In this document: positions 36,676 through 46,520 of the stretch, in pieces
Layout: each line of letters begins with the position of its first letter
Numbering within the stretch: the stretch's first letter is position 1
DNA from: Parasphingorhabdus flavimaris
GTDB taxonomy: Bacteria; Pseudomonadota; Alphaproteobacteria; Sphingomonadales; Sphingomonadaceae
Assembly: GCF_013371215.1 (NCBI RefSeq)
Contig: NZ_JABWMH010000003.1
Location: 741,370 to 805,369 of the forward strand
Reading direction: 5' to 3'
Length of the DNA stretch: 64,000 bases
Program-made: the position numbers and the translations under genes
Notes under the pieces: generated by a model
What the model was told of the DNA's origin: nothing
The model's database searches: none
Seen by the model: the letters and a program-made list of their open reading frames with translations, nothing else

Positions 36676-39600
36676 ATGACTCTACAAAACGCACAGTTGC
36701 AACTTGACGATACACAGGATCTGGCCAGCGAAATAATAATCAAAGCCGCTCACGAAATAGCAGGTCGTCTAGAGACAAGTTCCCAAGTCACACGAAAAGA
36801 CATTAATGCCATATTCAAGACCTTCACCGGAAGCAGCGACGCGACAGATGGTTGGTCGGTAAAAATGTCCGGCTGCGCTATCGAGCTGGCCGAACTGATG
36901 TGGCTTCGTGATCATTCCGGTATTTCACTCCATTCCGATTTTGCTGAAGCCGACAGATGCTTCGCAACTCTGGAGCAAGTTCTTCCGCCACAACATAACC
37001 GGCATGATGACCAGATTGCCCTCCAGCAGTTTTCGACCCCCGCCCGGCTTGCCTGGGCTATGGCTTTGGCAGCGGGCACAAAGCCCGAAGATATCGTACT
37101 CGAGCCATCCGCGGGAACGGGAATTCTCGCCATCTGGCCGCATCTTGTTGGCGCGAAGCTAATCCTCAATGAGATCGACGGCCTGCGCGGTGCGTGTCTA
37201 AACGAGCTGTTTCCGGGCGCTCCGCTCTCCTCACACGATGGCGAGCTGATCGACGAACTGCTTCCACCGCGCCACAATCCAAATCTTGTCATAATGAACC
37301 CGCCATTTGCCCGTAGCGCAGAACGGGGCAAAGACTACCGCTCAGCCCTGCGGCACTTGCGCTCTGCCTGGCGGCGTCTGGCGCCAGGCGGACGGCTTGT
37401 CGCGATCATGCCCGAAGGCTTTGACGCGACCATATTTGCTAAAAACGATCCTGCTCCCTGCGCTCTGCGTTTGGATGCGCGCATCATGCGATCTTTCGCC
37501 CGCCGGGGAACCGGCATCACCGTGCGCCTGGTGGTCTTCGATAAATTTGTTTCCGAGCAATGCGTAACACCAATCGACATCGCTGATTTTGAGGGTTTGT
37601 ACAGAGCCTGCTGTGCTTTGCCCGCTCGCGCTACCTCCAAACCAACGGCGCAAACTTCCAGGTCCAATGCAAAGCCATTCGCGCTGGTATCGAACGATCG
37701 TTCGAAACGCCCTGTCGCGCCAGTTTCCAAATCCTCTCCAGACTCGCAAATATCCGAAAAACTCATCTTTGAAGTTCTCGGCGATGCGGCACCAACACCG
37801 GAGCAAAAAGGCATTTATCTAGCCTATCGGCCAAGCCGGATATCAATCGCCAATGCTCCCGTTCACCCGACCCCACTGGTGGAATCGGTAGCGATGGGGT
37901 CTGTTGCTGCGCCAGTCCCGCAGCACCAGCCATTGGTTCCGGCAGACTGGCGGGAGAAACAGCTTCTTTCCGATGCACAATGCGAAACGCTTATTTATGC
38001 AGTAAACGCCTTCGCCCGCGATTTGCCCGGTACTTACAGGCCAATCAACAAAGGCTCTGGGCTGGAACCGTCCGAAGAGGGTTTCTGTTATCGGACTGGC
38101 TTCTTCCTAGGTGATGGAACTGGCGCGGGGAAGGGCCGAGAGATTGCTAGTGTCATCATGGACCGGTGGCTGCAGGGTCATTGCCGTCATATCTGGATTA
38201 CCAAAAACGAGACCTTGCTTGAGGACGCCCGCCGGGACTGGTCCGCGCTCGGCGGCTTGCCGCTTGATATCCAGTCGCTTTCGAGCTGGAAGCTGGGAAG
38301 GCCGATTTCAATGTCAGGCGGGATTTTATTTGTCACCTATCCAACGCTGCGCTCGGGCAGGATGGATACGACTAGACTTGCTCAAATATTGGAATGGGCA
38401 GGGCAGGAATTTGATGGCGTCATAGCCTTTGATGAAGCTCATGCGATGGCGGGTGCGCTGGGGGGAACGGGAAGCCGCGGCAAAGTCAAAGGATCCGAAC
38501 AGGGCATTGCAGGTCTGCGTCTTCAAAATCTTCTGCCCAGCGCGCGAGTATTATATGCATCAGCAACCGGCGCATCTGATATTGCCAACCTTGGTTATGC
38601 GGCGCGTCTTGGATTGTGGGGACCGGAAACCGCCTTTCCCAATTATGACACGTTCCTCACCGATATCCGAGCGGGCGGTATTTCTGCGATGGAACTGGTC
38701 GTGCGCGACCTTAAATCCCAAGGTCTCTATCTGGCCCGCGCCTTGTCCTTCGCGGGCGTTGAATATGAGCTTCTCGAACATGAACTGACCAAGGAACAAA
38801 TATCGGTTTACGATAGTTATGCCGGGGCTTGGGCGATTATTCACAAGAATCTCGAGGCGGCCCTTGAAGCCACGCGGATCGTTGATGAGGATAGCGGCGA
38901 TACGCTTAACCGAAATGCAAAAGCAGCGGCGCTTTCGATATTCGAGGGTACCAAGCAGCGTTTCTTCGCGCAGCTGCTGCTATCGATGAAACTTCCCAGC
39001 CTGCTCCCGGCGATCGAACAGGCATTGGAAGAGGGACATTCCGCCGTTGTGCAGCTTGTCTCGACCGCCGAGGCAATGCTCAACCGCAGACTTGCCGATC
39101 TCAGTGCTGAAGAACGCGAGCAGCTTGATATCGACCTGTCCCCGCGCGAATATGTCATTGATTATCTGGCCAAAAGTTTTCCGGTCCGTTTGATGCAGGT
39201 GTTCCTCGATGATGACGGCAACTTGCGATCAGAGCCTATGTCCACTTCGGAAGGCCATCCAGTCCTCTGCCCGCGCGCCGTTCAGGCAAGAGACGCGATG
39301 ATCGAAAAGCTGTGCGCGCTTCCGCCCATTTGGGCGGCGCTTGATGCGGTAATCGAACGTTTTGGAACAGATCATGTTGCCGAAGTGACGGGCCGGACCC
39401 GCAGGCTTGTAAATGGCAGCGACGGACGTCAACGTCTCGAACGCCGCACGGCGCGGTCGAATTTAATCGAAGCTCAGAGCTTTATGGACGGCGAGAAGCG
39501 CGTGCTTATATTTTCTGACGCAGGCGGGACAGGCCGGTCCTATCATGCCGATCTGGACGTACAAAACCAGCAGCGGCGCGTGCATTTCTTGCTCGAGCCG

Positions 39601-40923
39601 GGCTGGCGGGCCGACAATGCCATACAGGGTTTGGGCCGCACCAATCGTACCAACCAGGCATCCGCGCCGCTCTTTCGGCCCGTAACCACTGATGTCAAAG
39701 GTGAACGGCGTTTTATCTCCACCATCGCCCGGCGCCTCGACAGCCTTGGCGCTTTGACTCGCGGCCAAAGACAAACAGGCGGTCAAAACCTGTTTAACCC
39801 GGCTGATAATCTTGAAAGCGAATATGCTCGCGACGCGCTCACTAGCTGGTTCCACCTGCTTTATGCAGGTAAATTGGATGCCGTATCACTGGACCGCTTT
39901 CAGGATGTCACGGGCCTTAAGCTTGAAACACCCGATGGTGATCTGGCTGAAAAACTGCCAACCATCCAGCGCTGGCTAAACCGGATATTGGCGCTGCCCA
40001 TCGCTCTGCAGAATGCAATATTTGATGAATATCTGTCGCTGATCGAAGCCCGCGTCGAAGCGGCGCGTGAAGCGGGAACTTTGGATATGGGCGTTGAAAC
40101 CATTGCGGTTGATACATTTGAAATTATGTCAGACAAGCTTCTGCGAACGGATGGTATTTCTGGCGCAACCACGCATCTTGTGACCTTGGAAACACAGCGC
40201 CCGCTTAAACCGCTCCGTTTCAAGCGACTGTACCAACTATATGATTTCAGCTTGCCAAATATCCATCTGCTGCAAAACGCGCGCTCGGGCGGTGTCGCCT
40301 TATCTATTCCGACCCGGCGTATGATCACCGATGAGGGAGAGACAATCGAACGCCGCCGCCTGATCAGGCCGCTAAAATCGGTAAATTGGACACTCGAAGC
40401 TTTGTCGGAAAGCCTTTGGGAGCAGGTCGATTTCAAAAGCTTCCGAAAAGGCTGGATGGATGAGGAAGAACAAGCGGCGATGGAAACGGCCCATGAACGC
40501 GTACATCTCGCCACCGGATTACTGCTGCCAGTCTGGAATAAAATCCCCGGAGAGTTTGTTCGTGTCACCCGCATTGCAGCGAGCGACGGGCGTTCGATCA
40601 TTGGCCGCGAAATTTCCGAACTCGATATGGCTGATCTCGCACGGGCCTTTGGTCTCGACATGAACCAGACTATCAATCCCTCCCGGATTGCAGAAATGGT
40701 GATGCAAAGCGGCAAGCCGTTTTCAGTTCAAAGCCATGATGACCTTATGGCCAAACGCTCACTGGTCAATGGCAGCCAGCGACTGGAACTGACGGGCTTT
40801 TCAGCCGAGCGGCTCGTCTGGTATAAATCCAAAGGCTGTTTCACCGAGATTATCCGCTACCGCACGCGTCTATTCGTGCCGGTCAATGAAGCAGCGCAGA
40901 TACTGGAAAAACTGACTGCCTAA
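36676..40923 (+). CDS. Methyltransferase-strawberry notch helicase fusion protein
   Basis: This 1,415-residue protein joins two enzymes. Residues about 115-310 form an N6-adenine-type methyltransferase with the SAM site EPSAGTGI (near 143) and catalytic NPPFAR (near 208). Residues about 430-1,100 match the strawberry-notch (SBNO) helicase family: Walker A GDGTGAGKG (near 480), DEAH as FDEAHAM (near 586), YASATG, SDAGGTGRSYHADLDVQNQ and IQGLGRTNR of the C-terminal helicase domain. These giant proteins travel on alphaproteobacterial plasmids and integrative elements, where they may modify or remodel incoming DNA and protect it from host restriction. ATG 36676 follows GGAGGA. Confidence 0.88.
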   Translation: MTLQNAQLQLDDTQDLASEIIIKAAHEIAGRLETSSQVTRKDINAIFKTFTGSSDATDGWSVKMSGCAIELAELMWLRDHSGISLHSDFAEADRCFATLEQVLPPQHNRHDDQIALQQFSTPARLAWAMALAAGTKPEDIVLEPSAGTGILAIWPHLVGAKLILNEIDGLRGACLNELFPGAPLSSHDGELIDELLPPRHNPNLVIMNPPFARSAERGKDYRSALRHLRSAWRRLAPGGRLVAIMPEGFDATIFAKNDPAPCALRLDARIMRSFARRGTGITVRLVVFDKFVSEQCVTPIDIADFEGLYRACCALPARATSKPTAQTSRSNAKPFALVSNDRSKRPVAPVSKSSPDSQISEKLIFEVLGDAAPTPEQKGIYLAYRPSRISIANAPVHPTPLVESVAMGSVAAPVPQHQPLVPADWREKQLLSDAQCETLIYAVNAFARDLPGTYRPINKGSGLEPSEEGFCYRTGFFLGDGTGAGKGREIASVIMDRWLQGHCRHIWITKNETLLEDARRDWSALGGLPLDIQSLSSWKLGRPISMSGGILFVTYPTLRSGRMDTTRLAQILEWAGQEFDGVIAFDEAHAMAGALGGTGSRGKVKGSEQGIAGLRLQNLLPSARVLYASATGASDIANLGYAARLGLWGPETAFPNYDTFLTDIRAGGISAMELVVRDLKSQGLYLARALSFAGVEYELLEHELTKEQISVYDSYAGAWAIIHKNLEAALEATRIVDEDSGDTLNRNAKAAALSIFEGTKQRFFAQLLLSMKLPSLLPAIEQALEEGHSAVVQLVSTAEAMLNRRLADLSAEEREQLDIDLSPREYVIDYLAKSFPVRLMQVFLDDDGNLRSEPMSTSEGHPVLCPRAVQARDAMIEKLCALPPIWAALDAVIERFGTDHVAEVTGRTRRLVNGSDGRQRLERRTARSNLIEAQSFMDGEKRVLIFSDAGGTGRSYHADLDVQNQQRRVHFLLEPGWRADNAIQGLGRTNRTNQASAPLFRPVTTDVKGERRFISTIARRLDSLGALTRGQRQTGGQNLFNPADNLESEYARDALTSWFHLLYAGKLDAVSLDRFQDVTGLKLETPDGDLAEKLPTIQRWLNRILALPIALQNAIFDEYLSLIEARVEAAREAGTLDMGVETIAVDTFEIMSDKLLRTDGISGATTHLVTLETQRPLKPLRFKRLYQLYDFSLPNIHLLQNARSGGVALSIPTRRMITDEGETIERRRLIRPLKSVNWTLEALSESLWEQVDFKSFRKGWMDEEEQAAMETAHERVHLATGLLLPVWNKIPGEFVRVTRIAASDGRSIIGREISELDMADLARAFGLDMNQTINPSRIAEMVMQSGKPFSVQSHDDLMAKRSLVNGSQRLELTGFSAERLVWYKSKGCFTEIIRYRTRLFVPVNEAAQILEKLTA

Positions 40924-40983
40924 GCGCTTCCGCTCTCCCTCAATCTCAAACCACCAGAAAGCGAACGCGTGATCTCTAAGAAT

Positions 40984-41009
40984 GAGAGGGGAGGAGGCTT
41001 GGCTCTTTT
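40984..41009 (+). promoter_or_regulatory. Purine-rich leader motif, copy 3
   Basis: GAGAGGGGAGGAGGCTTGGC begins 85 bases before the parB start. It continues CTCTTTTGAACCCGGTTTTGG, which also resembles the bases after the motif before ardC, so the similarity spans about 45 bases in these two copies. Confidence 0.5.
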
Positions 41010-41068
41010 GAACCCGGTTTTGGCGATGGTCGCCGAAAATCGTTAGTTCGATCAATCAGGAGTTAAAA

Positions 41069-43048
41069 ATGTTCAAATCTATTCCACTCAACAAACTCGT
41101 TGAATCCAAGAAAAATGTCCGCAAGCGGACTGATCCGGCAGCCGATGCATGGCTGAAGGCGGATATTGCTGCGCGAGGATTGTTGCAAAATCTGGTCGTC
41201 AACGCGATTGCGCGCGGCAAATTTGAGGTCACGGCAGGTGGCCGCCGTCTCAACCAGTTGAAGGCACTTGCCAAGGACAAAGCGATTAAGAAGACCGAGC
41301 CGATCACATGTCTGGTCAAAAACGGCGAAGCGCATGAAATCCGGGAAATCAGTCTGGCCGAGAATTTCCAGCGCGTAAAACTCAATCCGGCTGATGAAGC
41401 CGAAGCGTTTCAGGATATTGTGAACGACGGCGCAAGCGTTGAAGATGTTGCCATTCGCTTTGGTCAGACCGTTCGCTTTGTCGAAGGGCGTTTGCGGCTC
41501 GCCAAGCTCGCACCAGTGGTTTTTGAGGCGTTGGCAAGCGGTGACATCACGCTTGATATTGCAAAAGCTTACGGCGCGACCTCGGATGTCGAACGTCAGG
41601 CCCAGGTGTTCGAGGAAGTCTCTGGAGGATATTACAGCGTAAATTCCGACAGCATCCGGCGCATGGTTCTGGACGCCAGTGTCCAGGCCAGCGATCCCCG
41701 CGCCGTTCTGGTCGGACGCGATGCTTATCTCGAGGCAGGCGGCAAGATCGACCGGGAGCTCTTCGATGATGATGAAACTGAAAGCTGGGTTGACGTTGCT
41801 CTTCTTGAACGTCTCGCTGCTGAGAAAATGGAATGGCGATCCGACGAGATCAAAGATCAGCATGGTCTTGCTTGGGTAAAGCCGACGCTCGACTGTTATG
41901 TCTCGCATGAACTTGTCGAAGGCTTGAACCGGCTTCCTACCGAGCTTGAACCGCTTAGCGAGGAGGCAATCGCGCGTCTGTCTGAATTGGAAATCGAATA
42001 TGACGGCGAAGCTGTCATCCTCGAAAATGAAGACAGCAGCGAAGATGACGTTTTCGCAGCCGAGAAACGCGTGTCGGAAATCGAACAGGAAATGCGCTCG
42101 CTGGATGATCGCAAACCAGTTCTGGCCGATGCGCTTCGCAGCGAAGCAGGCGCTTTTCTGGCACTTGGTAACGACGGGATACCGACATTGGTTCCGCAAT
42201 ATTATACGGACAAGGTTGATGTCGAGCATGAAGATGAAGGCGTTGAACTAGTCGAGGAAGGCGAGGCCGCCCAACCCAAGCGCACGGCGCTTTCCAAACG
42301 CCTTGTCGATGAACTGGCGATGCAGCGGCGCGATATTTTGTCGCTTCATGTGGCAAGCGATCCGGCGCTCGCGCTCGATTTTATGATCTTTACGCTTGCG
42401 GATAGCGACAGCCATGACTGGCGGGCACAGGAGGCATCGACGCTGAAAGGCCCTGTTGCAAATGGTCCGGCGCATAATTTCGAGGCAAAGGATGCACCGG
42501 CAAGTGCAAGCCTAGCGGAATTGCGCGGATCGCTGGATGAAAGTTGGAAAGCTAGCACTACCGATGTCGAGCGTTTCGTGGCATTTCGGGAGCTCAGCGA
42601 TGACGCGCGCAGCGCGTGGCTCGGCCATGTTGTCTCGCGAACGCTGATTGCGAGCCTGAATGTTGAAGGCGATCGCCAAGTTTCAATGCACGATTATCTG
42701 GGCGGTATCTTGGAAATCGATATGGCGGCTTGGTGGCGACCGACTGCGGCCAATTATTTTGACCGTGTACCCAAGGCCAAAACGCTTGACGGCATGCATG
42801 AGGTCGGCGGTTTGGAGCTTTCAAACCGCTACGGCGCGTCCAAAAAATCCGATCTTGCAGCAACCGCCGAACGCATCTTCTCCGGAAACTTCATCGCAGA
42901 GGCTGAAGTCAAACAGCAAGCTGCGCGGTGGGTTCCCGATGCGATGCGCTTTGCTGATTTGTCTGCGGCTGATGAAGTTTTGGAAGATGAAGCTTCGGAA
43001 GCCGGCGCATCAGAAGATATTCCAGAGATAGCCGACAAGGCTGCCTGA
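41069..43048 (+). CDS. ParB/RepB/Spo0J-family protein, long form
   Basis: The 659-residue protein has a ParB CTPase/nuclease-like domain at the N-terminus (FKSIPLNKLVESKKNVRKRTDPAADAWLKADIAARGLLQNLVVNAIARGKFEVTAGGRRLNQLKAL). A helix-turn-helix follows (EDVAIRFGQTVRFVEGRLRLAKLAP, about 120-170). A long C-terminal half has coiled-coil and acidic stretches (ESEIEYDGEAVILENEDSSEDD region). It is twice the size of partition ParB, and no parA is adjacent, so classical partition is unlikely. Such long ParB-like proteins accompany the SBNO protein and ArdC on mobile elements. SD is AGGAG eight bases before the ATG. Confidence 0.85.
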   Translation: MFKSIPLNKLVESKKNVRKRTDPAADAWLKADIAARGLLQNLVVNAIARGKFEVTAGGRRLNQLKALAKDKAIKKTEPITCLVKNGEAHEIREISLAENFQRVKLNPADEAEAFQDIVNDGASVEDVAIRFGQTVRFVEGRLRLAKLAPVVFEALASGDITLDIAKAYGATSDVERQAQVFEEVSGGYYSVNSDSIRRMVLDASVQASDPRAVLVGRDAYLEAGGKIDRELFDDDETESWVDVALLERLAAEKMEWRSDEIKDQHGLAWVKPTLDCYVSHELVEGLNRLPTELEPLSEEAIARLSELEIEYDGEAVILENEDSSEDDVFAAEKRVSEIEQEMRSLDDRKPVLADALRSEAGAFLALGNDGIPTLVPQYYTDKVDVEHEDEGVELVEEGEAAQPKRTALSKRLVDELAMQRRDILSLHVASDPALALDFMIFTLADSDSHDWRAQEASTLKGPVANGPAHNFEAKDAPASASLAELRGSLDESWKASTTDVERFVAFRELSDDARSAWLGHVVSRTLIASLNVEGDRQVSMHDYLGGILEIDMAAWWRPTAANYFDRVPKAKTLDGMHEVGGLELSNRYGASKKSDLAATAERIFSGNFIAEAEVKQQAARWVPDAMRFADLSAADEVLEDEASEAGASEDIPEIADKAA

Positions 43049-43077
43049 TCCTCCTCCTGACAGGTGGTCTTCTGGCT

Positions 43078-43114
43078 GAAGCGGCTTGCCTTTTTAAGGC
43101 AAGCCGCTTCTTTT
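43078..43114. terminator. Bidirectional terminator between parB and the ATPase gene
   Basis: GAAGCGGCTTGCCTT (43078-43092) and its exact complement (43096-43110) form a 15-bp perfect stem with a TTT loop and a TTTT tail on the plus strand, between two converging genes. Confidence 0.93.
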
Positions 43115-43138
43115 CATCAAAATCATGGCAGTAGGCGG

Positions 43139-44305
43139 TTACCGGATCGCGGCCAGTTGACCGGCAACTTCCGGGAGTGATGCAATTTCAATGCCCTCGG
43201 AATGAGGATAGCTTTCGGAGCCTGGATATATGACAAGCTTGCGATCCGGGTGTATGTCGTCGCAGGCGTTGTAAAAGCCTCTTTCCAATTTTGGCGTCAA
43301 GCTTCGCTTGATCTCAATCGCCCATCGTTTGCCTGTGGGCAGCGTCAAAAGGAGATCGATTTCCGCTCCTGCCGATGTCCTGTAAAAATTAGCCAGCGCA
43401 GCTTCAGGTGCGGCAGCGATCAGGCTTTCGATGACAAATCCTTCCCAGCTGGCTCCGGCGACCGGATGGCCAAGCAGGGCTTCGAGACTGTCTATGCCCA
43501 GTAGCGCGTGAACAATGCCGCTATCGCGTACATAAACACGCGGAGATTTGACCAGTCTTTTGCCGGTATTATTGTGCCAGGGCTCAAGACGCCGAACGAG
43601 CAGCAAGTCAACCATCAAGTCAAGATAGGATGCAACCGTTTTTCCATCGACCCCCAATGATCTTGCGAAATCGGCAGCATTTAATAAGCCTGATTGATGA
43701 TGCGCGAGCATGACCCAGAAACGTCTTAGTGTTTCAGCGGCAATTCTCGGTCCCAGTTGCGGGATGTCCCGCTCCAGATAGCTGCGGATAAAATCCCTGC
43801 GCCAGCGTAGGCTCATCTGATTGCTTTTGGCAAGATAACTGTCCGGGAAGCCACCCCTTACCCAAAGTTCATTCAAATCGCCTGGATCAATTTCCAGAGG
43901 GTCAAGTGGCCGCATTTCCAGATAGGAGATGCGGCCCGCCAGACTTTCGCCCGACTGGCGCATCAGGTCCAGAGATGCTGATCCTAACAGGAGGAACCGG
44001 CCCGTTCTCCTTCCCTTTTTACGCCCTTTGTCAATCAATCCGCGCAAGTTCTGGAAAAGATCCGGAACACGGTGAACTTCGTCGAGGATTACAAGCTTGT
44101 CTTCATGATTGCCAAGATAAAGCTCCGGTTCTCTTAATCGGGACCGGTCAGCATCCGATTCCAGATCGAGATAGAGGGAAGGACCGCTTTCACCAATTTC
44201 CTGCGCTAGAGTCGTTTTACCCACCTGACGCGGCCCAAGCAAGGCTACTGCTGGACTTTCATCCAGTCTTTCGAGCAAAATATCGTGGATTCGGCGGTTA
44301 ATCAT
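43139..44305 (-). CDS. AAA ATPase with DUF4143 C-terminal domain
   Basis: The 388-residue protein has Walker A in ALLGPRQVGKTTLAQEIG, Walker B in KLVILDEVHRVPDLFQNLRGLID, a sensor region (GRFLLLGSASLDLMRQSGESLAGR) and the DUF4143 domain with DVERDIPQL-type (LERDIPQLGPRIAAETLRRFWVMLAHHQSG) and a nuclease-like tail (AEIDLLLTLPTGKRWAIEIKRS). These AAA_14/DUF4143 proteins are widespread in genomes, and their function is unknown; the tail has a restriction-endonuclease-like D-E-x-K pattern (EIDLLL...AIEIK). It is transcribed against its neighbours and so looks like a separate insertion between parB and ardC. Confidence 0.88.
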   Translation of the reverse strand: MINRRIHDILLERLDESPAVALLGPRQVGKTTLAQEIGESGPSLYLDLESDADRSRLREPELYLGNHEDKLVILDEVHRVPDLFQNLRGLIDKGRKKGRRTGRFLLLGSASLDLMRQSGESLAGRISYLEMRPLDPLEIDPGDLNELWVRGGFPDSYLAKSNQMSLRWRRDFIRSYLERDIPQLGPRIAAETLRRFWVMLAHHQSGLLNAADFARSLGVDGKTVASYLDLMVDLLLVRRLEPWHNNTGKRLVKSPRVYVRDSGIVHALLGIDSLEALLGHPVAGASWEGFVIESLIAAAPEAALANFYRTSAGAEIDLLLTLPTGKRWAIEIKRSLTPKLERGFYNACDDIHPDRKLVIYPGSESYPHSEGIEIASLPEVAGQLAAIR

Positions 44306-44367
44306 CCTTGCATTTATGGAGTACAGTTCCAGAATTGCAAGTTATATTGATAGCCTGACTTCCTGAT

Positions 44368-44394
44368 GAGAGAGGAGAGGGGGGCTTGGGCCTG
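44368..44394 (+). promoter_or_regulatory. Purine-rich leader motif, copy 4
   Basis: GAGAGAGGAGAGGGGGGCTT lies 69 bases before the ardC start and matches the parB copy over about 45 bases including the downstream CCGG-TTTTG segment. Confidence 0.5.
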
Positions 44395-44436
44395 TCTGAT
44401 CCGGCAATTTTGCTGGATATATTCAGGAGAATACAC

Positions 44437-45363
44437 ATGCCCAAAAGATCATATCTCTCACCGAAGATATCCCCAGCCGCAAGGATCACCGCCGCGATCA
44501 TTGAAAAACTGGAAGTTGGAACAAAACCCTGGATACAGCCTTGGAGAGGACTTCCAGTCTCACGGCCCTTGCGCAGTTGCGGTACGCCCTATCGCGGAAT
44601 GAATGTATTCTGGCTCTGGATGATGGCGCAAGAGAACGGCTATAGCGCGCCATACTGGATGACCTACCGGCAATGCGCATCGCTTGGCGGTCAGGTCCGC
44701 AAGGGCGAAAAATCGTCCATCGCCATATTCTACAAAAGCTATACCAAAGAAGTCGAAGCTGCGGATCATGGTGAAGCGCAGGAGGAAACCCGCCGCGTGC
44801 TCAAATCCTATGCTATATTCAATGCCGATCAATGCGACGGTCTGCCCGAACGCTACCATCCCACGGCTGAAGTATTGGATATCGAACCGGAGGGACGAGC
44901 GGAAGAGTTGGATCAATTCTTTGCGCGAATTGGTGCCAATACCCGCGAGCATGGCAGCAGCGCCTACTATGAACCGGTAGCTGACCGTATTACGATGCCG
45001 CCCATCAGTCTGTTTGATGGCTATGACCAATTTTGTGCGACCCTTTCTCATGAACTTGGTCACTGGTCAGGCCATAAGTCGCGCCTGAATCGTGATCTCA
45101 AGAACCGTTTTGGCAGTGCTGCTTATGCCGCCGAAGAGCTGGTAGCAGAGCTTTCCAGTGCCATATTGGGCGCGGAGCTTGGCCTTCCGGTCGGACATCT
45201 GGATAATCATGCAAGCTATATCGCCAGTTGGCTAAAGCTGCTCAAAAAGGATGATCGCGCTATACTGACAGCGGCGGCGCGCGCGGAAGAGGCGTCAAAT
45301 CTGCTGTTGAGCCTTGGCGGTTATGTGCAACAAGAGTCTGGTGAATTATCCGATGCCGCATGA
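44437..45363 (+). CDS. ardC: ArdC-like antirestriction protein (ssDNA-binding domain plus zincin protease fold)
   Basis: From ATG 44437 (AGGAGA nine bases upstream) the protein has 308 residues. The N-terminal ssDNA-binding domain shows KPWIQPWRG and YRGMNVFWLWMMAQENGYSAPYWMTYRQ; the C-terminal metallopeptidase-like domain has HELGHWSGHKSRLNR (zinc motif HExxH read as HELGH) and EELVAELSSAILGAELG. ArdC proteins protect incoming single-stranded plasmid DNA from restriction during conjugation. Its presence in a conjugative element fits exactly. The frame starts at 44386, but the extra residues overlap the leader motif. Confidence 0.92.
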   Translation: MPKRSYLSPKISPAARITAAIIEKLEVGTKPWIQPWRGLPVSRPLRSCGTPYRGMNVFWLWMMAQENGYSAPYWMTYRQCASLGGQVRKGEKSSIAIFYKSYTKEVEAADHGEAQEETRRVLKSYAIFNADQCDGLPERYHPTAEVLDIEPEGRAEELDQFFARIGANTREHGSSAYYEPVADRITMPPISLFDGYDQFCATLSHELGHWSGHKSRLNRDLKNRFGSAAYAAEELVAELSSAILGAELGLPVGHLDNHASYIASWLKLLKKDDRAILTAAARAEEASNLLLSLGGYVQQESGELSDAA

Positions 45364-45427
45364 TTGAGCAAAAAACTTGCAATCTTGCAAATGAAAGATT
45401 ATTGTAAAATACATTCATTAGAAAGAA

Positions 45428-45811
45428 ATGAAAATGACTAAACGGGCACTCAAAATAGAACGGAGCGATGATAGGTTGCTAAGTTCTGCAATTGGTAGAA
45501 TTGCAAAATTCTGGAACCTGAGCAATGTCAAATTAAGTGCGGTGCTGGGCCTGTCGGAAGCAACCATTTCCCGGCTTCGTTCGGGAAAAACATTTCTGGA
45601 TCCTGCATCCAAATCTTTTGAAGCTGGGCAGTTTCTCCTGCGGCTGTTCCGCAGTCTGGACGCGCTTATGGGCAGTGATGATGATGCAGCCAAATCCTGG
45701 CTGACATCGCATAACCTTGATCTCGAGGCGCGGCCGATTGATCTCATCGACAGTTTCAAGGGACTTTTGACGGTATGTGACTATGTGGACGCCCACCGCG
45801 CTCGCGTCTGA
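45428..45811 (+). CDS. Xre/MbcA/ParS-type antitoxin of a RES toxin pair
   Basis: This 127-residue protein has an N-terminal helix-turn-helix (NVKLSAVLGLSEATISRLRSGKTFLDP) and a C-terminal toxin-binding DUF2384 domain (LLRLFRSLDALMGSDDDAAKSWLTSHNLDLEARPIDLIDSFKGLLTVCDYVDAHRARV). It overlaps the toxin by 29 bases. Antitoxins of this kind repress their own promoter; the A/T-rich region at 45365-45420 with TTGCAATCTTGCAA is a plausible operator. The first ATG at 45428 is two codons before a second; either could be used. Confidence 0.88.
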   Translation: MKMTKRALKIERSDDRLLSSAIGRIAKFWNLSNVKLSAVLGLSEATISRLRSGKTFLDPASKSFEAGQFLLRLFRSLDALMGSDDDAAKSWLTSHNLDLEARPIDLIDSFKGLLTVCDYVDAHRARV

Positions 45812-46520
45812 ATTTCGCCGCTACCGCAAAACCGTTTGGCGGGTGGTCGAAGCGCAGCACCGTATATCGACCAATCGCTTGGCGGAAACCTTCGAAGATC
45901 AGGCACGCCTTGAAGAGCTTGCCGAAGCAGCAAAACCCGACCTTCCGAAGTCTGCTCAGGGTCTGCATTATCTTCTCGCTTCACCCTTTCGATACGGTCA
46001 TAAAAGTCTGAGCCGGTTCCGGCGGGCGAATGAGCGTCCCGGCATTTTCTATGCCAGTGAGGCCGAAGCCACAGCGATTGCAGAGACTGCCTATTGGCGA
46101 CTGCGTTTTTTCAGCCGATCACCGGATTTTGTGCCGGGGAACCGGACCAGCGAGCATCTGAGTTTTTCCGTTGCTGTTTCGACCTTACGCGCGGTTGATC
46201 TTTCCAGGCCGCCATTTGACGCGCAAGCATCAGACTGGGTGCATCCCAACGAATACAAAACCTGTCAGGAATTTGCTGATGTAGCTCGCAAAGCAGATGC
46301 GCAGCTTATTCGCACAGTCTCGGTGCGAGATCCGGATGCTGGATATAATAGCGCGATATTTGACCCGTCCATATTCGCCGGGAAGACACCGGATTATCGC
46401 CAGACCTGGCATTTCCGTTTTGAGCAGGGGCGACTGAACGCCATTGCGGCTTTTCCGGGCGGGGGAAGCTACGCCTTTGAACCGAAGATTTTCGGACTAC
46501 CAAGTTCGCCTGGACACTGA
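45783..46520 (+). CDS. RES-domain toxin (NAD+ phosphorylase type)
   Basis: From ATG 45783 the protein has 245 residues. The RES fold is seen in KTVWRVVEAQHRISTNRL (Arg), PGIFYASEAEATAIAETAYWRLRFF (Tyr, Glu) and the C-terminal FDPSIFAGKTPDYRQTWHFRFEQG (Ser/Asn region less clear). RES toxins such as MbcT degrade NAD+ and stop growth when the antitoxin decays. The pair with the overlapping Xre-type gene makes the assignment firm. A GTG two codons earlier is also in frame. The pair can stabilise the element or act in phage defence. Confidence 0.88.
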   Translation: MWTPTALASEFRRYRKTVWRVVEAQHRISTNRLAETFEDQARLEELAEAAKPDLPKSAQGLHYLLASPFRYGHKSLSRFRRANERPGIFYASEAEATAIAETAYWRLRFFSRSPDFVPGNRTSEHLSFSVAVSTLRAVDLSRPPFDAQASDWVHPNEYKTCQEFADVARKADAQLIRTVSVRDPDAGYNSAIFDPSIFAGKTPDYRQTWHFRFEQGRLNAIAAFPGGGSYAFEPKIFGLPSSPGH

